64,000 nucleotides of DNA from Cephalotus follicularis (GCA_001972305.1 BDDD01000534.1:248001-312000), one strand, 5' to 3'; counted from the first letter of the stretch, positions 22,591 to 35,842 are shown. Numbers and translations: made by a program. The notes: a model not told the origin generated them from the letters alone.

Positions 22591-24489
22591 ACTATTTGGA
22601 GATTTCTTCATCGGATGACACGGAACGATCCCAATTCCTATTTGGGTGCATTTGAGCATATGTATGCATTGCATATGAACTGTTTACTGCCTGATTGTGT
22701 ACTGTTTGAGTATTGTTTATGATTTCTAATGTGTTGATACTTTAGAATGCACATATGAGCTCGGAACGAGATGTTTTGGGTATGAAAATAGGTATTGATC
22801 AAATAACGTATTTTCAACCGAACGATTTATACTACTGAAACTGTTACTGATATTTTCTACTGAAAATACTTATTTTCAAATGTTGTCAATTTTGAAAACA
22901 TTTTGGAAAATAAATGCCTGTTATTGATCAAATCGATCATCACTGTTTACTGTACTGTTACTGTTTAAATGCACTGTTTGCTCTGTGAATTGATAGTGAT
23001 TGTGTTTGAGCAGCTAGTTGCGTGGCGGAGGTTGCCAATGATGACTAGTGGTAAGGGCGGGCCTAGAGGCCTGGAGCATGGCTAGGTGTCCCACTGTACT
23101 GTTGCCTCACCCGGTTGCCCGATGTGGGGATCGTCGTGGGAGTGTAGCATGGGGCCAGGAGTCGGCGGCGCTATAACTGTTATTGTGGTCCTATGTGGAC
23201 ATACTGACTGTTGTGGTCCTATGCGGACATACTGTACTGTACTGTTTACTGGTCCTTTACGGACATTACTGTGATTGATGACGTAGCCCTGGCCGGGTTA
23301 CTACGCACTGTTACTGTACACATATATTTTTATATATGTAACACTGATATTTTACTATACTGATATACGTATTTTCATATATGTATAAATTGGGTCTCTA
23401 CTGCACTGCATCATTTATGCATTCATATCATGACATGCATTATGTTAATCCCGATTTACTGTTATGACTTAGCCGAGTGAGGACAAAGGCTAACCCCCTA
23501 CTTTACAGATTGATGCAGTGGACTGTTGGATCAGCATGGATGAAGACCATGTCATTATTCCCGTTTTGTTTATTATCTTGTTTTATAATAAACCCATATG
23601 GATTGTTGATCCGGATGTGCCATCTTTATGGTTCCGTTTCTGAAGGAATTTTATATTGTACTGTATTGTTCACGCTCCGTTTTATGGGCGATTAACTTTT
23701 ATGACCTGTATTTGGGTAGCGTGCGGTATGGGACGCACGTTACGTGTTGACAGCTTATGTTCTTTTATGCTTCCGCAACTGCTATGCTTGGAAAAGTTCT
23801 AAGATTTCACGGTTTTACATGAGCTGTGTTATATGTTAATTGCCTTTACCGCTTTAATGCTGCGTTTATTATAAACGGGGTGTGACAAAAACCGTAAACA
23901 GAAATTTAAAAGATAAACAAATATCTGAACTTTAAAATCAAAAAATAGCAAGGTTAAATATTCTTTATAATATAAAGCAGAATATTTAAATAAAACAGTT
24001 ATAAAATCTTCTTAACTTTCCGAATAGAATAGTATCATAATTTTCCGAATAGCATAAATTCATAATTCATAACTTTATCCGATTTCATAATTTCATACAG
24101 AGATCTGATGTACATATATAATATGCAAGAGGTTTGCGAGGCCCACATGCCACATGAAACTACGTGTACGGCACTACACAATCAATTCCCAAAATCTGAA
24201 TCCGATAATAACTACAGTCAACTCATACGCCTCAAATGGATCCATATCCTACCCTCAGGATATATGTGAAAAGAGACGCCTTAGACCAATCACATCGCCA
24301 CGGTAGGCGTCATGTCCCCCGTGCCAAAGAACATGCCTATGAGACCTCATAAATAAGTATAACTCTGTATGTCATTATGCCAAAATATTGTTTTATTCCA
24401 AAAACAATTTAAAACATAAACAGATTTTCCAAACAATTTCTCAACATATCCGAAATCATAATCATATCCGTATCCGAAAATTAACATAC

Positions 24490-24625
24490 TTCCGAAAGTG
24501 AAAGTCATGTTCGTTTAATCAAAATCAGCATACTTTCGAAGGTGAAAGTCATACTCATTTAATTAACATACTTTCGATAGTGAAAGCCATGCTTGTTTAA
24601 TTAACATACTTTCGATAGTGAAAGT
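24490..24625 (-). repeat. CTTTCGA...TGAAAG tandem repeats in the G LTR
   Basis: Four units containing CATACTT(T/C)CGA(A/T)(A/G)GTGAAAG, period about 40-55 bp. Within each unit CTTTC and GAAAG can pair. Confidence 0.65.
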
Positions 24626-24970
24626 CATGCTCAATTTATAAAATCAGTAATATATTCACAAAGTAATAAAACCGATATAAGTATCCGATAATGAATAATC
24701 CATACATATTTATAAACCGAAAGGAGTATCAAATAACAAAGAGTCCGTACTAAAAGCAATATTGAATCCATTTCAATAAAATCAGAGAATAGCCAAGAAC
24801 GAGAAATATTCGTACCTTAGCCGTTCGAAAACTAAAAAAATTATGAATACAAAGCAAAAGCACACTTGTAGCACTCTAAGCTCCACCACAGATGTTACAA
24901 TACCCTAATCAGATTAATCCAAACATTACCACAATGTACAAGATGAAATTATCAAACTGCCAGAACAAAC

Positions 24971-25212
24971 CGTCGACGTGCATGTCAAAAGCGTCGAAGC
25001 GTAACATAAGGCGTCGACGGTTTCAACACATCTTGTACCCAAAGCGCTTCACAAAGCGTCGACAGCACATACCAACATTCAAGACATAAGCGTCGACGTT
25101 TAAATCATAAACGTCGATGGAATAACTAAAACAGTCGACGCTTAGACACATGCATGGCATTTAAAAACAGGTTGTACACACACAGGCGTCGACGCTAACG
25201 ATAGGCGTCGGT
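24971..25212 (-). repeat. GCGTCGAC array in the G LTR, left of the copia insertion
   Basis: At least six exact GTCGAC cores with GCGTCGAAG, ACGTCGATGG and GCGTCGG variants. The array continues at 52138-52300 on the other side of element I, so the copia element landed within a cluster of these motifs. Confidence 0.76.
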
Positions 25213-25469
25213 GCTTTACGTCAAAAACATGAAACCAGTTGCAGAAATCAGCTGAAATAATGACTCTAATCCAAGTTTCTTTGCATAAATCATGGAACAG
25301 TAGTATGTACAAATTGTATAACATGCCTTCCTCGCTTCAAATATCACTATTACAAATTAAACATATAAGTACATGGATAAACAGATTGGAAAATAACAGC
25401 AGTAATTTTCTTTCAAAACAAGGTTCTAAAATCATGATCAAAACAATTCCTAGCATGTTTTTGTTTAAA

Positions 25470-25474
25470 CTAAT
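25470..25474. repeat. Target-site duplication of copia element I, left copy
   Basis: CTAAT precedes the TG of the left LTR and recurs at 51810-51814 directly after the CA of the right LTR, 26 kb away. Confidence 0.9.
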
Positions 25475-25626
25475 TGAAAAAAACTTATATGGAAACCTTT
25501 AAACTAATAATTTGTTTGATTGCGGAAAAGACAAATTAACACTATGAAAATAAATAAGCATACAAGAACAACTAGAGCAATTGAGATGCAAACAATAGAA
25601 AGTAAAGAGAGAAGGGATTGAAAGAG
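25475..25626 (-). repeat. Element I 3' LTR, left piece
   Basis: 152 bp matching 50625-50779 of the other LTR; it stops at GAAAGAG, where the first C LTR begins. Confidence 0.9.
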
Positions 25627-28366
25627 TGTAACACTCCTGGATGGCGGAGTCGTCACGGTTCATAACTTAAAAACTTGACATATTCGGAAAACTTAAACAT
25701 GTTCCAAAGTCAAATTCTGAAAACATAAATCAAACGTAATTTATTGTTCATAGCCAATCCTAACAGAAAACCTAAAGGGATCACACTCCTAGAGGATCCT
25801 GGACATATGGTGGTCATCTCTCAACTCACACTTTCCCCCGTTGCTCCAGATAACCTGCCGCATGGAAACAAAAACGCGACTGAGCAAACCTCAGTACGAA
25901 TAAAGAATGTAAAACAGTAACGATAACTTAAAAACAGTAAGATTTCAATAAAACTCATAACAGAAATCTTAACCAGTAACAGTTAAAACATTCTTACAAT
26001 TAAAGCCATAACTTGGGAAAAATTAATTTCATAAACACAAATGCATACTGAGCCACTTAACGTATCATGTATCCATAACATATAGATGGCAAGGGAGGCG
26101 CTAATTCCATATGCCCACTAGAACTGAAGTGTACGACACTACACAGGTCAATTCTCATTTCACATCATATCACATATTGCATAACTCCATACGTGTGCCA
26201 TAAACTAGAATCGATTCATACGCCTCTATTATACATAACAGATCCATAAATCCACCTCATGGGATTTATTCATTACATAGAGAGACACCGTAGACTAATC
26301 ACATCTCTACAGATGTGTCATGTCCCCGTGCCAGGCCTACGACATACCTATGGTACGCCCCATAGGTGGGAACAACTACTCAATATTTCAACATTTCGAA
26401 AACATTGATTTTATCTTAATCAATTTAATAACACATAAAATATGTTGTTTCGAAACATATTGAAAAATCGTTAACAAACGATATCATTGCATTCATTTCA
26501 CAAACGAAACATCAACCCATTTATTTCCCATCATAAACGAGATGATCATAACATAACATATCATAGCGTATAATAGTATAAAAATAAAGCCAGGAACATT
26601 AAATTTCGCAAAATGCCAAAACCAACTTTTTTCCGAAACATATCAAAACCATAGAACATAACCGAGTTCATAAAACCGAAAGAACATATCATAAGTAAAA
26701 CTGATTTTCGTTCATTGGCCAAAGGGCAGAAGATCCGTACCTTATGCGCTTAGAAAAGACTTACGAAAGATTGTTAAGTCAAACTCCCTTGAAGCACAGC
26801 AATCTAAAAGAAACTAAACTAAGCATATAAGGTTCTGAGAAACATTAGAAACATAAAACAGATTCATTACTATGTATAGAAAAGACCCATATCAATTCGA
26901 AGAACAAACGAATCAAAGCATTTGAAAACAGGAATTTTCTCAGTGAAACAGCTGACTGTTACAGAGCTCTAGTCGACTGTTGGAAGCTTGGCAGTGGACT
27001 ATGCAATAGGGCCAGTCGACTACACAAACCAGACTGCAAGCAGTCGACTTTGATAAAGGTCCAGCCTACTGTGCATAACAAGGCAGTCGACTGATTCATA
27101 CAAACAGCCGACTACACAACACCAGATAGTCGAATGTTTTCATAAGGCAGTCTACTACACAACCAAACCAGCCGACTGTCTATAAGAACAGCTGACTGTC
27201 TTGGACGACAGAACAGTAGAAACTTAGAAATTTCAATGCAGAAACTGTCCAAGCTCAATTAACACCATACCAGAGACATATGAACATATACACAAGACAT
27301 TGTATGATGTTTAGATGACACAAAAACAGAGAATTGACACAGAATACATAAACAGTGACTTAACTTCCAAAGAAAGAAAGAAAGAAGGAAGGAAAGAACC
27401 TTTGAATATATGCATACATATAAGTCCAATTTTCTGTCCATTACCATTTACAGATATCAAAACCATATTACAACATGTCTAAGATGTCTAAAACATCCTG
27501 ATAGGCTTAGGAATACTTATGACAAAACACATATAGACAGGAATCAAAACCAAGAGACACTAACAACCAAAACTGAATTTATAACAATGCGGGAGTAACC
27601 ATCACAACAAAGATTACTAACATGTATTGGTATTACCGACACTGAAAAACAGCAAAGAGAACACCTCACAACAATGTCAATCGGCTGTACATAGACTCAA
27701 AAGAGAAGAGAAAACAAATACACAACTCAAAGCCTGCCAAGGAAAACATAACCAAGAGGATAACAAAAAGACAGATTACCTCTATCAATCTGACGAAACA
27801 ACTCCTCAGGAAAAAAGACAGACTTCAACAATGCAGAATTCAGCAGTGATCAGTCCAAAAACGAATGGCACAACACAAGGCATTGGCATTCTTTAAAAAG
27901 AGAAGAGAAACACAATCGGCAGTGATAAGGAAAAGAGTAGGATTTTTAGGAGATGGATAAGGAAAGAGAGGGAGAAACCGTGTGAAGAGATTAAGAGAAT
28001 GAGGAATTTTCTGATGGAAGAGATAGAAAGGGGAAGAGATACGGGTGAGAGATGGGAAGGGGAAGAAAAAAAAGAAAAAAGTAAAAAATAAAAATAAGGA
28101 ATTTTAGAATAAAAGGAAAAAGGAAAAAGAATTATAAAAGAGTAAAATTGTTTTTAAATAGTTATCTTTATCAAGAATTGACATAAACATAAGCCCAAAC
28201 ATTCACATACCAACATATCCAAGGTTCAGGCTGGTATCAGTCAGCCCAAGACATATATGTCCAATCACAGGGCAAACGGACTTTATGATAAAGTAAAATT
28301 AGAAAGCCCGAAAACAAACAGGTTAAAATTCATAAAAACATGCATACGGACAACCAGGGTATTACA
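25627..28366 (-). repeat. C array LTR 1 (3' LTR of C1)
   Basis: 2740 bp; plus-strand view TGTAACACTCC to GGGTATTACA. On the minus strand a donor-like AAG/GTACGG (GT at 26740-26739) and an acceptor-like GCGGCAG/GTTATC (AG at 25856-25855) lie 0.9 kb apart. A perfect CCTATGG/CCATAGG hairpin is at 26347-26366, and a purine-rich (AAAGA)n-type stretch lies near 28060-28140. Confidence 0.92.
26945..27200 (-). repeat. GTCGAC array in C LTR 1
   Basis: AGTCGACT/GTCGACT cores with GCTGACTG, GCCGACTA and GTCTACT variants, spaced 15-30 bp and joined by ACACAAC words. Homologous arrays are in the other two C LTRs. Confidence 0.74.
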
Positions 28367-28383
28367 TCCACCCCCCCTCCCCC
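28367..28383 (-). other. Polypurine tract of C1
   Basis: The plus-strand run TCCACCCCCCCTCCCCC reads on the minus strand as a G-rich purine tract ending at the LTR start. Confidence 0.88.
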
Positions 28384-28425
28384 GTAAAAAGGATTTCGTC
28401 CCGAAATCATAAACATAAACATACC

Positions 28426-29760
28426 TTAAGCAAACAAGTGAGGGTATTGCTCCCGAATGTGCTCCTCTAACTCCCAAGTAGCCTCACGATCGAGATTGTT
28501 CCTCCACAAAACTCTCACAAAAGGAACAGTCTTACTACGTGTAATCCGCTCCTGTCGATTCATAATAGCCTCGGCCTCCTCGTAACAAGATAAATCCTCT
28601 CGAATGCTGTCCAGAGGATAGTGCACCACATGCAAGGGATGATACTGATAACCCCTCGACAAAGACACATGGAAAACATTATGGACGTGTGCTAACTGCG
28701 GAGGCCAAGCTAACCGATAAGCAACTGCACCCACCTTTTCAAGAACTTCAAATGGTCCAATATACCTTGGACTCAACTTTCCTTTAAGCCTGAAACGTCG
28801 GACTCCTTTCCATGGTGAAACTTTCAAGAACACATGCTCACCTACATTGAACTCCAAGTCCCTCCGATGTCTGTCCGCATAACTTTTCTGTCGAGATTGA
28901 GCGGCCTTCAATCTCTCCCTCGCTATTGCCACTTCTTTCGTAGTGATCCGTACTAGCTCGGGTCCTTCGATAACTCGCTGTCCAACCTCATCCCAACATG
29001 TCGGTGCTCAACACTTCCTCCCATAAAAACCCTCAAATGGAGCCATACGAATGCTAGCATGCCAACTATTATTGTAGGCAAACTCTACTAAGCTCAAATA
29101 CTCATCCCAGCTCCAAGTCCACTCCAAAGCACAAGACCTCAACATATACTCTATGGTTTAGATGATCCTCTCAGTCTGCCCATTAGTCTGTGGGTGGAAA
29201 GCAATACTGTAACTGAGCCTTGTACCCAAAGCTTTCTGAAACCCTTTCCAAAACCGTGAAGTGAAACAAGGATCCCTATCTGAAACAATGGATACCAAAG
29301 TCTCATGGAGTCTCACAATCTCATGCTGAAAAACCTCCGCCAAACGATCCACAGAGAAGTCCTCTCAGATAGCCCAGAAGTGAGCCGATTTCGTCAATCG
29401 ATCCACTACTACCCAGATAGCATTGTTCCTCCTGAAAGTCCTCAGAAAACAAAGTCCATGGAAATGCTCTCCCATTTCCAAACTGGAACTTCCAAGGGCT
29501 GTAACAAACCACTCGCACGCTGCTGTTCAATCTTTACCTGCTGACAGACCAAACACCTCCCAACAAACTCTGCTTCATCCTTTTTCATTCCATTCAACCA
29601 GAAGTTCTTCTTCAAGTCTCTATACATTTTCGTTGAACTCGGCTGTATAGAAAAAGGAGAACTGTGTGCCTCTGAAAAAATAACATCTCTGATAGAAGAA
29701 ACTGCTGGAACACACAACCGACTACCCAACCATATCACACCATGCTCATCCATACGGAAC
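28426..29760 (-). pseudogene. pol: C1 integrase and chromodomain
   Basis: Minus strand. The zinc finger shows HSSPFSIQPSSTK ... CLVCQQVK; the second His position reads Gln. Core motifs are SIVSDRDPCFTSRFW and AFHPQTNGQTERI. The C-terminal part is [36 protein letters not shown] and HNVFHVSL, then a chromodomain ending VRVLWRNNLDREATWELEEH. The natural stop is at 28426-28428. A frameshift near 29440 and a stop near 29365 separate the pieces. It is the most complete integrase C-terminus of this family in the window (168 uninterrupted residues). Confidence 0.88.
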
Positions 29761-31858
29761 TCTGACTGCTTACCCTTATCGACGTTCTGGACTAAGGCCC
29801 AAAGCTCACCATCGTCACTCTGAGTTGTCTTAATCCAAGATATAAGAGTAGGCTCTACATTCATTGCAGCAACAAAACCTTTAGAACCCTGAACATACAG
29901 ATTCAAATCCAACCGCTCCATATCGGCAATCACTGCGGCTGAGTAGGCAAAGCCGCTACACTCCCAGAACTCTTCCAACTAAGTGCATCAGCTACCATGT
30001 TTGCTTTGCCAGGGTGGTACTGAATATTCAGTTCATAGTCTTTAAGAAGTTCCAACCACCTTCTCTGATGCATGTTCAACTCTTTCTGCGTAAAAATGTA
30101 CTTGAGACTCTTTTGATCGGTAAAGACGTCACAAGTTTCTCCGTACAAGTAGTGCCTCAAGATCTTCAACGCAAACACCATTGTTGCCAACTCAAGATCA
30201 TGTGTAGGATAGTTCACTTCATAAGGCTTCAACTGTCTCGAAGCATAAGCTATTACATGACCGTGCTGCATTAGAACACGCCCCAAACCTTTCTTAGAAG
30301 CATCACTTTAAATCTTGTATCCACCCGACCAAGACGGTAACCGAAGAATCGGTGCTGGCACAAGACTATGCTTCAATTTCTCAAAGCTTTCTTCCCATTC
30401 TTCATTCCACTCAAACTTAGCTCCCTTTCTCATAAGCTGTGTCAATTGTAAGGCTATATAGGAAAAGCCTTCCACGAACCGCTTATAGCATCCAGCTAAA
30501 CCCAAGAAACTCCTAATCTCCGTCACTGTGGTGGGTCTCGGCCATTTAGTAATAGCCTCAACTTTAGTAGGATCCACACTAATCCCTTCAGCCGTAACCA
30601 CATGACCCAAAAATGCCACCTGTTCCAACCAGAACTCACACTTTTAAAACTTCATGTATAGTTGATTCTTCCTCAGAATTCCCAGAACTATACGTAGCTA
30701 TTGTTCATGTTCTTCCTCTGACTTGGAATACATAAGGATATCATCTATTAACACAATCACAAACTGATCCAAGAACTCATGAAATACCCGATTCATCAGA
30801 TCCATGAAGACTGCCGGTGCATTAGTCCGTCCAAACGGCATTACCAAAAACTCATAATGCCCATACCGTGTAAGGAAAGCATTCTTGGGTATATCTTCAT
30901 CTTTCATTCGCAGCTGGTGATATCTAGACCTCAAATCGATCTTAGAAAAAATACCGAGCACCTTGGAGTTGATCAAATAAGTCATCAATCTGACGTAGAG
31001 GGTATCTATTCCGAATAGTAATCCGATTCAGCTCCCTGTAGTCTATACAAAGCCTCATCGAACCGTCCTTCTTCTTAACAAAAAGAACCGGAGCACCCCA
31101 CGGTGAAACACTAGGTCGGATCAGACACCGATCCAATAGCTCTTGCAACTGCTCTTTTAATTCTTGCAATTCAAGTGGTGCCCTCCTATACGGTGCTTTA
31201 GACAAAGGTGCCGCTCCATGAATGAGTTCGATGGTAAACTCCACTTCCCGTTGCGGTGGCAAACCCGGTAACTCCTCCGGAAACACATCAAAAAATTCTC
31301 TAACCACATGATAGTCTTCAAGGCAAGGCTCAACCTTTGAGACATCCTTCACAAAAGCTAACAAACCCTCAGCTCCCTTAGCCACCAACTTTCGACCTTT
31401 CAGAGCAGCAATAACCTTCACTTCTTTTCTCGGCTGTGAACCCTGATAAATAAAATCAGGTCTATCCACATCCCAAAAAGAATCCTCCGAGCGTGACAAT
31501 CAATCGTAGCCCGATAGCAAACCAACAAATTCTTACCCAGAATCATATCAAAGTCATACATATCACTAGGCAGAAGATCCCCATCACGAATCCGATAATC
31601 GAAAACAAGAGGGCAAGCACAAAAACACTAAGATATCACAACAGATGTCCCTGTAGGGTTCGAAAGAACCAAAGCTTGATCAAGCAACTGTGAAGGCATA
31701 CTAAGATGTCGAACAAAAGACATCGCTACAACCGAGTGGGTCGATCCAGTATCATATAAAATGTAAGCCCTACAGTTACCAACATAAATAAAGCCCGAAA
31801 TAGTACCTGGTGCGTTAGCAGCCTGCTGTGTCGTGATACCAAAGACAAGACCTCCCAC
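29761..31858 (-). pseudogene. pol: C1 protease, reverse transcriptase and RNase H
   Basis: Minus strand, in order: aspartic protease with [18 protein letters not shown] with [48 protein letters not shown] and the catalytic [18 protein letters not shown] connection with [15 protein letters not shown] and [15 protein letters not shown]; RNase H with [27 protein letters not shown] and [14 protein letters not shown]. Catalytic Asp residues of RT are present. The reading is broken into at least five frames, so no functional polyprotein is made. Confidence 0.88.
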
Positions 31859-32960
31859 ATTGCGCTGTCCAGATTCTGCATTTTTAGCTTTCTTTCCTTT
31901 GCTCTAGGATCAGGACAATCTTTCACAAAATGCCCCTTCTGACCACATACAAAACAAGCCCCGATGGCCTTATAACAAACTCCCGCTGAATGTTGTCTAC
32001 CGTAAGTATCACACTTGGCAATCTGAACATCCGCAACTTTCTATGTCTACCCCTGATCATTACCGGACTGTTGTTGTCCCCGGTTATCATTCCTCCTTCC
32101 TCGTTTGCCATTTCTATTCTTACTATTCTGTCCAGAACCTTGTCCCTGAGAATCTCCCATGTTTCTCTTCTTATCACTTTGTTGACGAGCTGCTTGGAAA
32201 TATAGTCTCTCCATTTCAATATTCTTAGCTCCATTAGCTACTTCAGAAACATCAGCAAACCTGGTATTAATCAACATACCACGGAGCTGATAGTGCAACT
32301 TTCACTTAAATTTCTCGGCTTGTTCCAGTGTTGTCCCTGCCGTGGACCCAGCGAAACCACATGTCTAGTGAAACGAGTCAGAAACTCAGTAACCGATTCC
32401 CCGTCTTTCTTTCTTGTGTTTATGAACTCTCTGGCATCAGCCTCCTTATCAGGAGCGGGAAAGTACTGCTGATAGAAATCTTCACAAAACTCCGACCAGG
32501 TCAAAGTGTCAATGTACTCACCACCCTTAGCTAAGCCAAGAATCTTCCACCACTTCTGAGGATCACCCTCAAGCTTATAAGCATCAAACCAAACCTTTTG
32601 CTCGTCACCACAACCAAGCACATAGAAGATCTTATCCATATGCGCAATCCAATGCTCATCTTTCACAAGAGTCGCGGCTGAGCTGAAAGACTGCGGCCTC
32701 TATTTCTAGAACTGCTCAAGCCAGATATAAACCGGTGTGTCAGTCCTGTCCCCAGTTTCCCTTCCCAATTGAACATTACCTGGAGCATCCTCCTCAGCAA
32801 CAGGCTCCCTACGGCCTTGTTCCTGATCCTGCGGATCCATCACACAGCGTACCTCCTGAGGAACTACCTGACGTATCATCTCTTCCATAGTAGGCTCATT
32901 TTTGACTCCACGAGCCTTAACTGTGGCAGTTCTCTGAGAAGCGTTCCTTGTACGTACCAT
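31859..32960 (-). pseudogene. gag: C1 gag
   Basis: ATG at 32960 (MVRTRNASQRTATVKARG), directly after an acceptor-like TTTTCGTAG. The retrotransposon gag domain includes HWIAHMDKIFYVLGCGD, KWWKILGLAKGGEY, FYQQYFPAPDKEADAREF and a basic/Gln-rich linker (GQGSGQNSKNRNGKRGRRN). A single CCHC knuckle (ACFVCGQKGHFVKDCP) is near 31920-31965. Stops near 32700 and frame changes near 32300 and 31930 disrupt it. It has one knuckle, against two in A and F. Confidence 0.86.
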
Positions 32961-33112
32961 CTACGAAAAGATATCAAAACATAAAATATCGAAAGATATC
33001 AGAAATAAAAACATAAGACATATCAAAAGACCATATCGAAGAAGCCTAACCCAAAGTCTACCTAGTCTCACAGGTCAAACCTAGTCAGGTCTTCTAAGGA
33101 AACAAAACCTAT

Positions 33113-33124
33113 TCTCTGATACCA
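33113..33124 (-). other. Primer binding site of C1, initiator-Met tRNA
   Basis: TCTCTGATACCA on the plus strand is TGGTATCAGAGA on the minus strand, four bases from the middle LTR. Confidence 0.9.
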
Positions 33125-34564
33125 TAACTGTAACACCCTCGGCCGGCGGGAGTCGCCACGGTTCATAACTTAACAAAACTTAAGCATAACATATCATACT
33201 GAATATAAGCATAACTTCGTTAGCTAAAAACGTGGCAGTCATAACATAGCATATCTGAAAACTGATAATAAACTTAAAAACTTAACATATTCGAAAAACT
33301 TAAACATGTTCCAAAGTCAAATTCTAAAAACATAAAAGTAATTTATTGTTCATAGCCAATCCTAACAGAAAACCTAGAGGGATCACATTCCTAGAGGATC
33401 GTGGACATATGATGGTCATCTCTCAAATCACACTTTCCCCCGTTGTTCCTGATAACCTGCCGCATGGAAACAAAAATGCGGCTGAGCAAACATCAGTACG
33501 AATAAAGAATGTAAAACAGTAACGATAACTTGAAAAAAAGTAAGATTTCGATAAAACTCATAACAAAAAACTTAAGCAGTAACAATTAAAACATTCTTAC
33601 AATTAAAGCCATAACTTGGGAAACATAAATTTCATAAACACAAATGCATACTGAGCCACTTAACGTATCATGTATCCATAACATACTGATGGCAATAGGG
33701 GCGCTAATTCCACATGCCCACTAGAATTGAAGTGTACGACACTACACCAGTTAATTCTCATTTCACATCATATCACATATTCCATAACTCCACACGTATG
33801 CCATAAACTAGAATCGATTCATACGCCTCCATCATACATAACGGATCCATAAATCCACCTCATGGGATTTATTCATAACACAGAGAGACGTCGTAGACTA
33901 ATCACATCGCTACAGAACTGTCATGTCCCCGTGCCAGGCCTACGACATGCCTATGGTACGCCCCATAGGTGGGCACAACTACTCAATTTTTCAACATTTT
34001 GAAAACATTGATTTTATCTTAATCAATTTAATAACATATAAAATATGTTGTTTTGAAACATATTGAAAAATCATTAACAAACGATATCATTGCATTCATT
34101 TCACAAACGAAACATCAACCCATTTATTTCCCACCATAAACGAGATGATCATAACATAACATATCATAACGTATCATAGCGTAAAAATAAAGTCAGGAAC
34201 ATTTAATTTCGCAAAATGTCAAAACCAACTATATTTTTGAAACATATCAAAACCATAAAACATAACCGAGTTCATAAAACCGAAAGAACATATCATAAGT
34301 AAAATTGATATTCGTTCATTAAAAACTAGATGGCCAAAGAGCAGAATATCCGTACCTTATGCGCTTAGAAAAGACTTACGAAAGATTGTTAAGTCAAGCT
34401 CCCTTGAAGCAGAACAATCTAAAAGACACAAAACTGAGCATATAAGGGTTTGAGAAACATTAGAAACATAAAATAGATTCATTACTATTTTTAGAGAAGA
34501 CCCAGATCGATTCAAAGAACAAACTAATCAAAACAGTTGAAAACACGAATTATCTGAGCAAAAC

Positions 34565-34815
34565 AGCTGACTGTTACAGTGCTCTAGTCGACTGCTGGAA
34601 GCTTGGCAGCCGACTATGCAACAGGGCCAGTAGACTACACAAACAAGACTGCAAGAAGTCGACTGTGACAGAGGTCCAGCCGACGGTGCATAACAAGGCA
34701 GTCGGCTGATTCATACAAACAGTCGACTACAAAACACCAGACAGTCGACTGTTTTCATAAGGCAGTCGACAACACAACCAAACCAGTCGACTGTCTATAA
34801 GAATAGCCGACTGTC
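34565..34815 (-). repeat. GTCGAC array in C LTR 2
   Basis: Same block as in LTR 1, with more exact copies (for example AGTCGACTGTTTTC and CAGTCGACTGTC) and scattered point changes. Confidence 0.74.
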
Positions 34816-35842
34816 CTGGACGACAGAACAACAGAAACTTAGAAATTTCAATGCAGAAACTGTCCAAGCTCAATTAACACCAAACCAGAGACATATGAAC
34901 ATATACACAAGACATTGTATGATGTTTAGATGACACAAAAACACAGAATTGACATAGAATACATAAACAGACACTTAACTCCCAAATACAGAAAGAAAGA
35001 AGGAAAGATCCTTTGAATATATGCATACATATAAGTCCAATTTTCTATCCATTACCATTTACAGATATCAAAACCAGATTACAACATGTCTATGATGTCT
35101 AAAACATGCTGACAGGTTTAGGAATACTTATGACAAAACTCATATAGACAGGAATGAAAACCAAGAGACACTAACAGCCAAAACCGAATTTCTAACAATG
35201 CGGAAGTAACCATCACAACAAAGATTACTAACATGTACTGGTATTACCGACACTGAGAAACAGTAGAGAGAATACCTCACAACAATGTCAATCGGCTATA
35301 CATAGAGACAAAAGAGAAGAGAAAACAAATACACAACTCAAAGCATGCCAAGGAAAACATAACCAAGAGGACAACAAAAGACAGATTACTTCTATCAATC
35401 TGACGAAACAACTCCTCAAGAACCAAGACAGACTTCAACAATGCAGAATTTGGTAGTGAGTGGTCCAAAAACGAATGGCACAACACAAGGCATTTTCATT
35501 GTTTAAACAGAAAAGAGAGACACAATCGGTAGTGATAAGGAAAAGAGTAGGATTTTTGGGAGATGGATAAGGAAAGAGGGGGAGAAACCGTGTGAAGAGA
35601 TTAAGAGAAGGAGGGATTTTTGAATGGAAGAGATACGGGCGAGAGTTTGAAAGGGAGGGAAAGAAAAGAAAAGAAAAGAAAAAATAGAAATAAGGAATTT
35701 TAGAATAAAAGGAAAAAGGAAAAAGAATTATAAAAGAGTAAAATTGTTTTAAAATAGTTATCTTTATCAAGAATTGACATAAACATAAGCCCAAACATTC
35801 ACATACCAACATATCCAAGGTTCAGGCTGGTATCAGTCAACC

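Larger units (their letters stand above)
21251..23887 (+). mobile_element. Element D: solo LTR of a Ty3/gypsy chromovirus
   Basis: A single 2637-bp LTR, TGTAACGCCCGG to AACGGGGTGTGACA, flanked by AAAAC on both sides and with no primer site or internal region. This is the footprint of LTR-LTR recombination within one insertion. It is related to the F LTR. Donor-like GT at 22064-22065, acceptor-like AG at 23507-23508; hairpins GTCC-N5-GGAC at 23188, 23216 and 23252, and GTAGCCC/GGGTTAC at 23283-23301. The GA microsatellite at 21894-21912 lies just downstream of a possible TATA box. Confidence 0.92.
23893..25474 (-). repeat. Element G 3' LTR, part 2
   Basis: Continues part 1 after the D duplication and runs to the copia insertion site. 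It holds the minus-strand donor-like AAG/GTACG at about 24820, a TATGAG/CTCATA hairpin near 24340, and short repeats of ACTTTCGAWRGTGAAAG between 24490 and 24620. There is no coding sequence. Confidence 0.8.
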
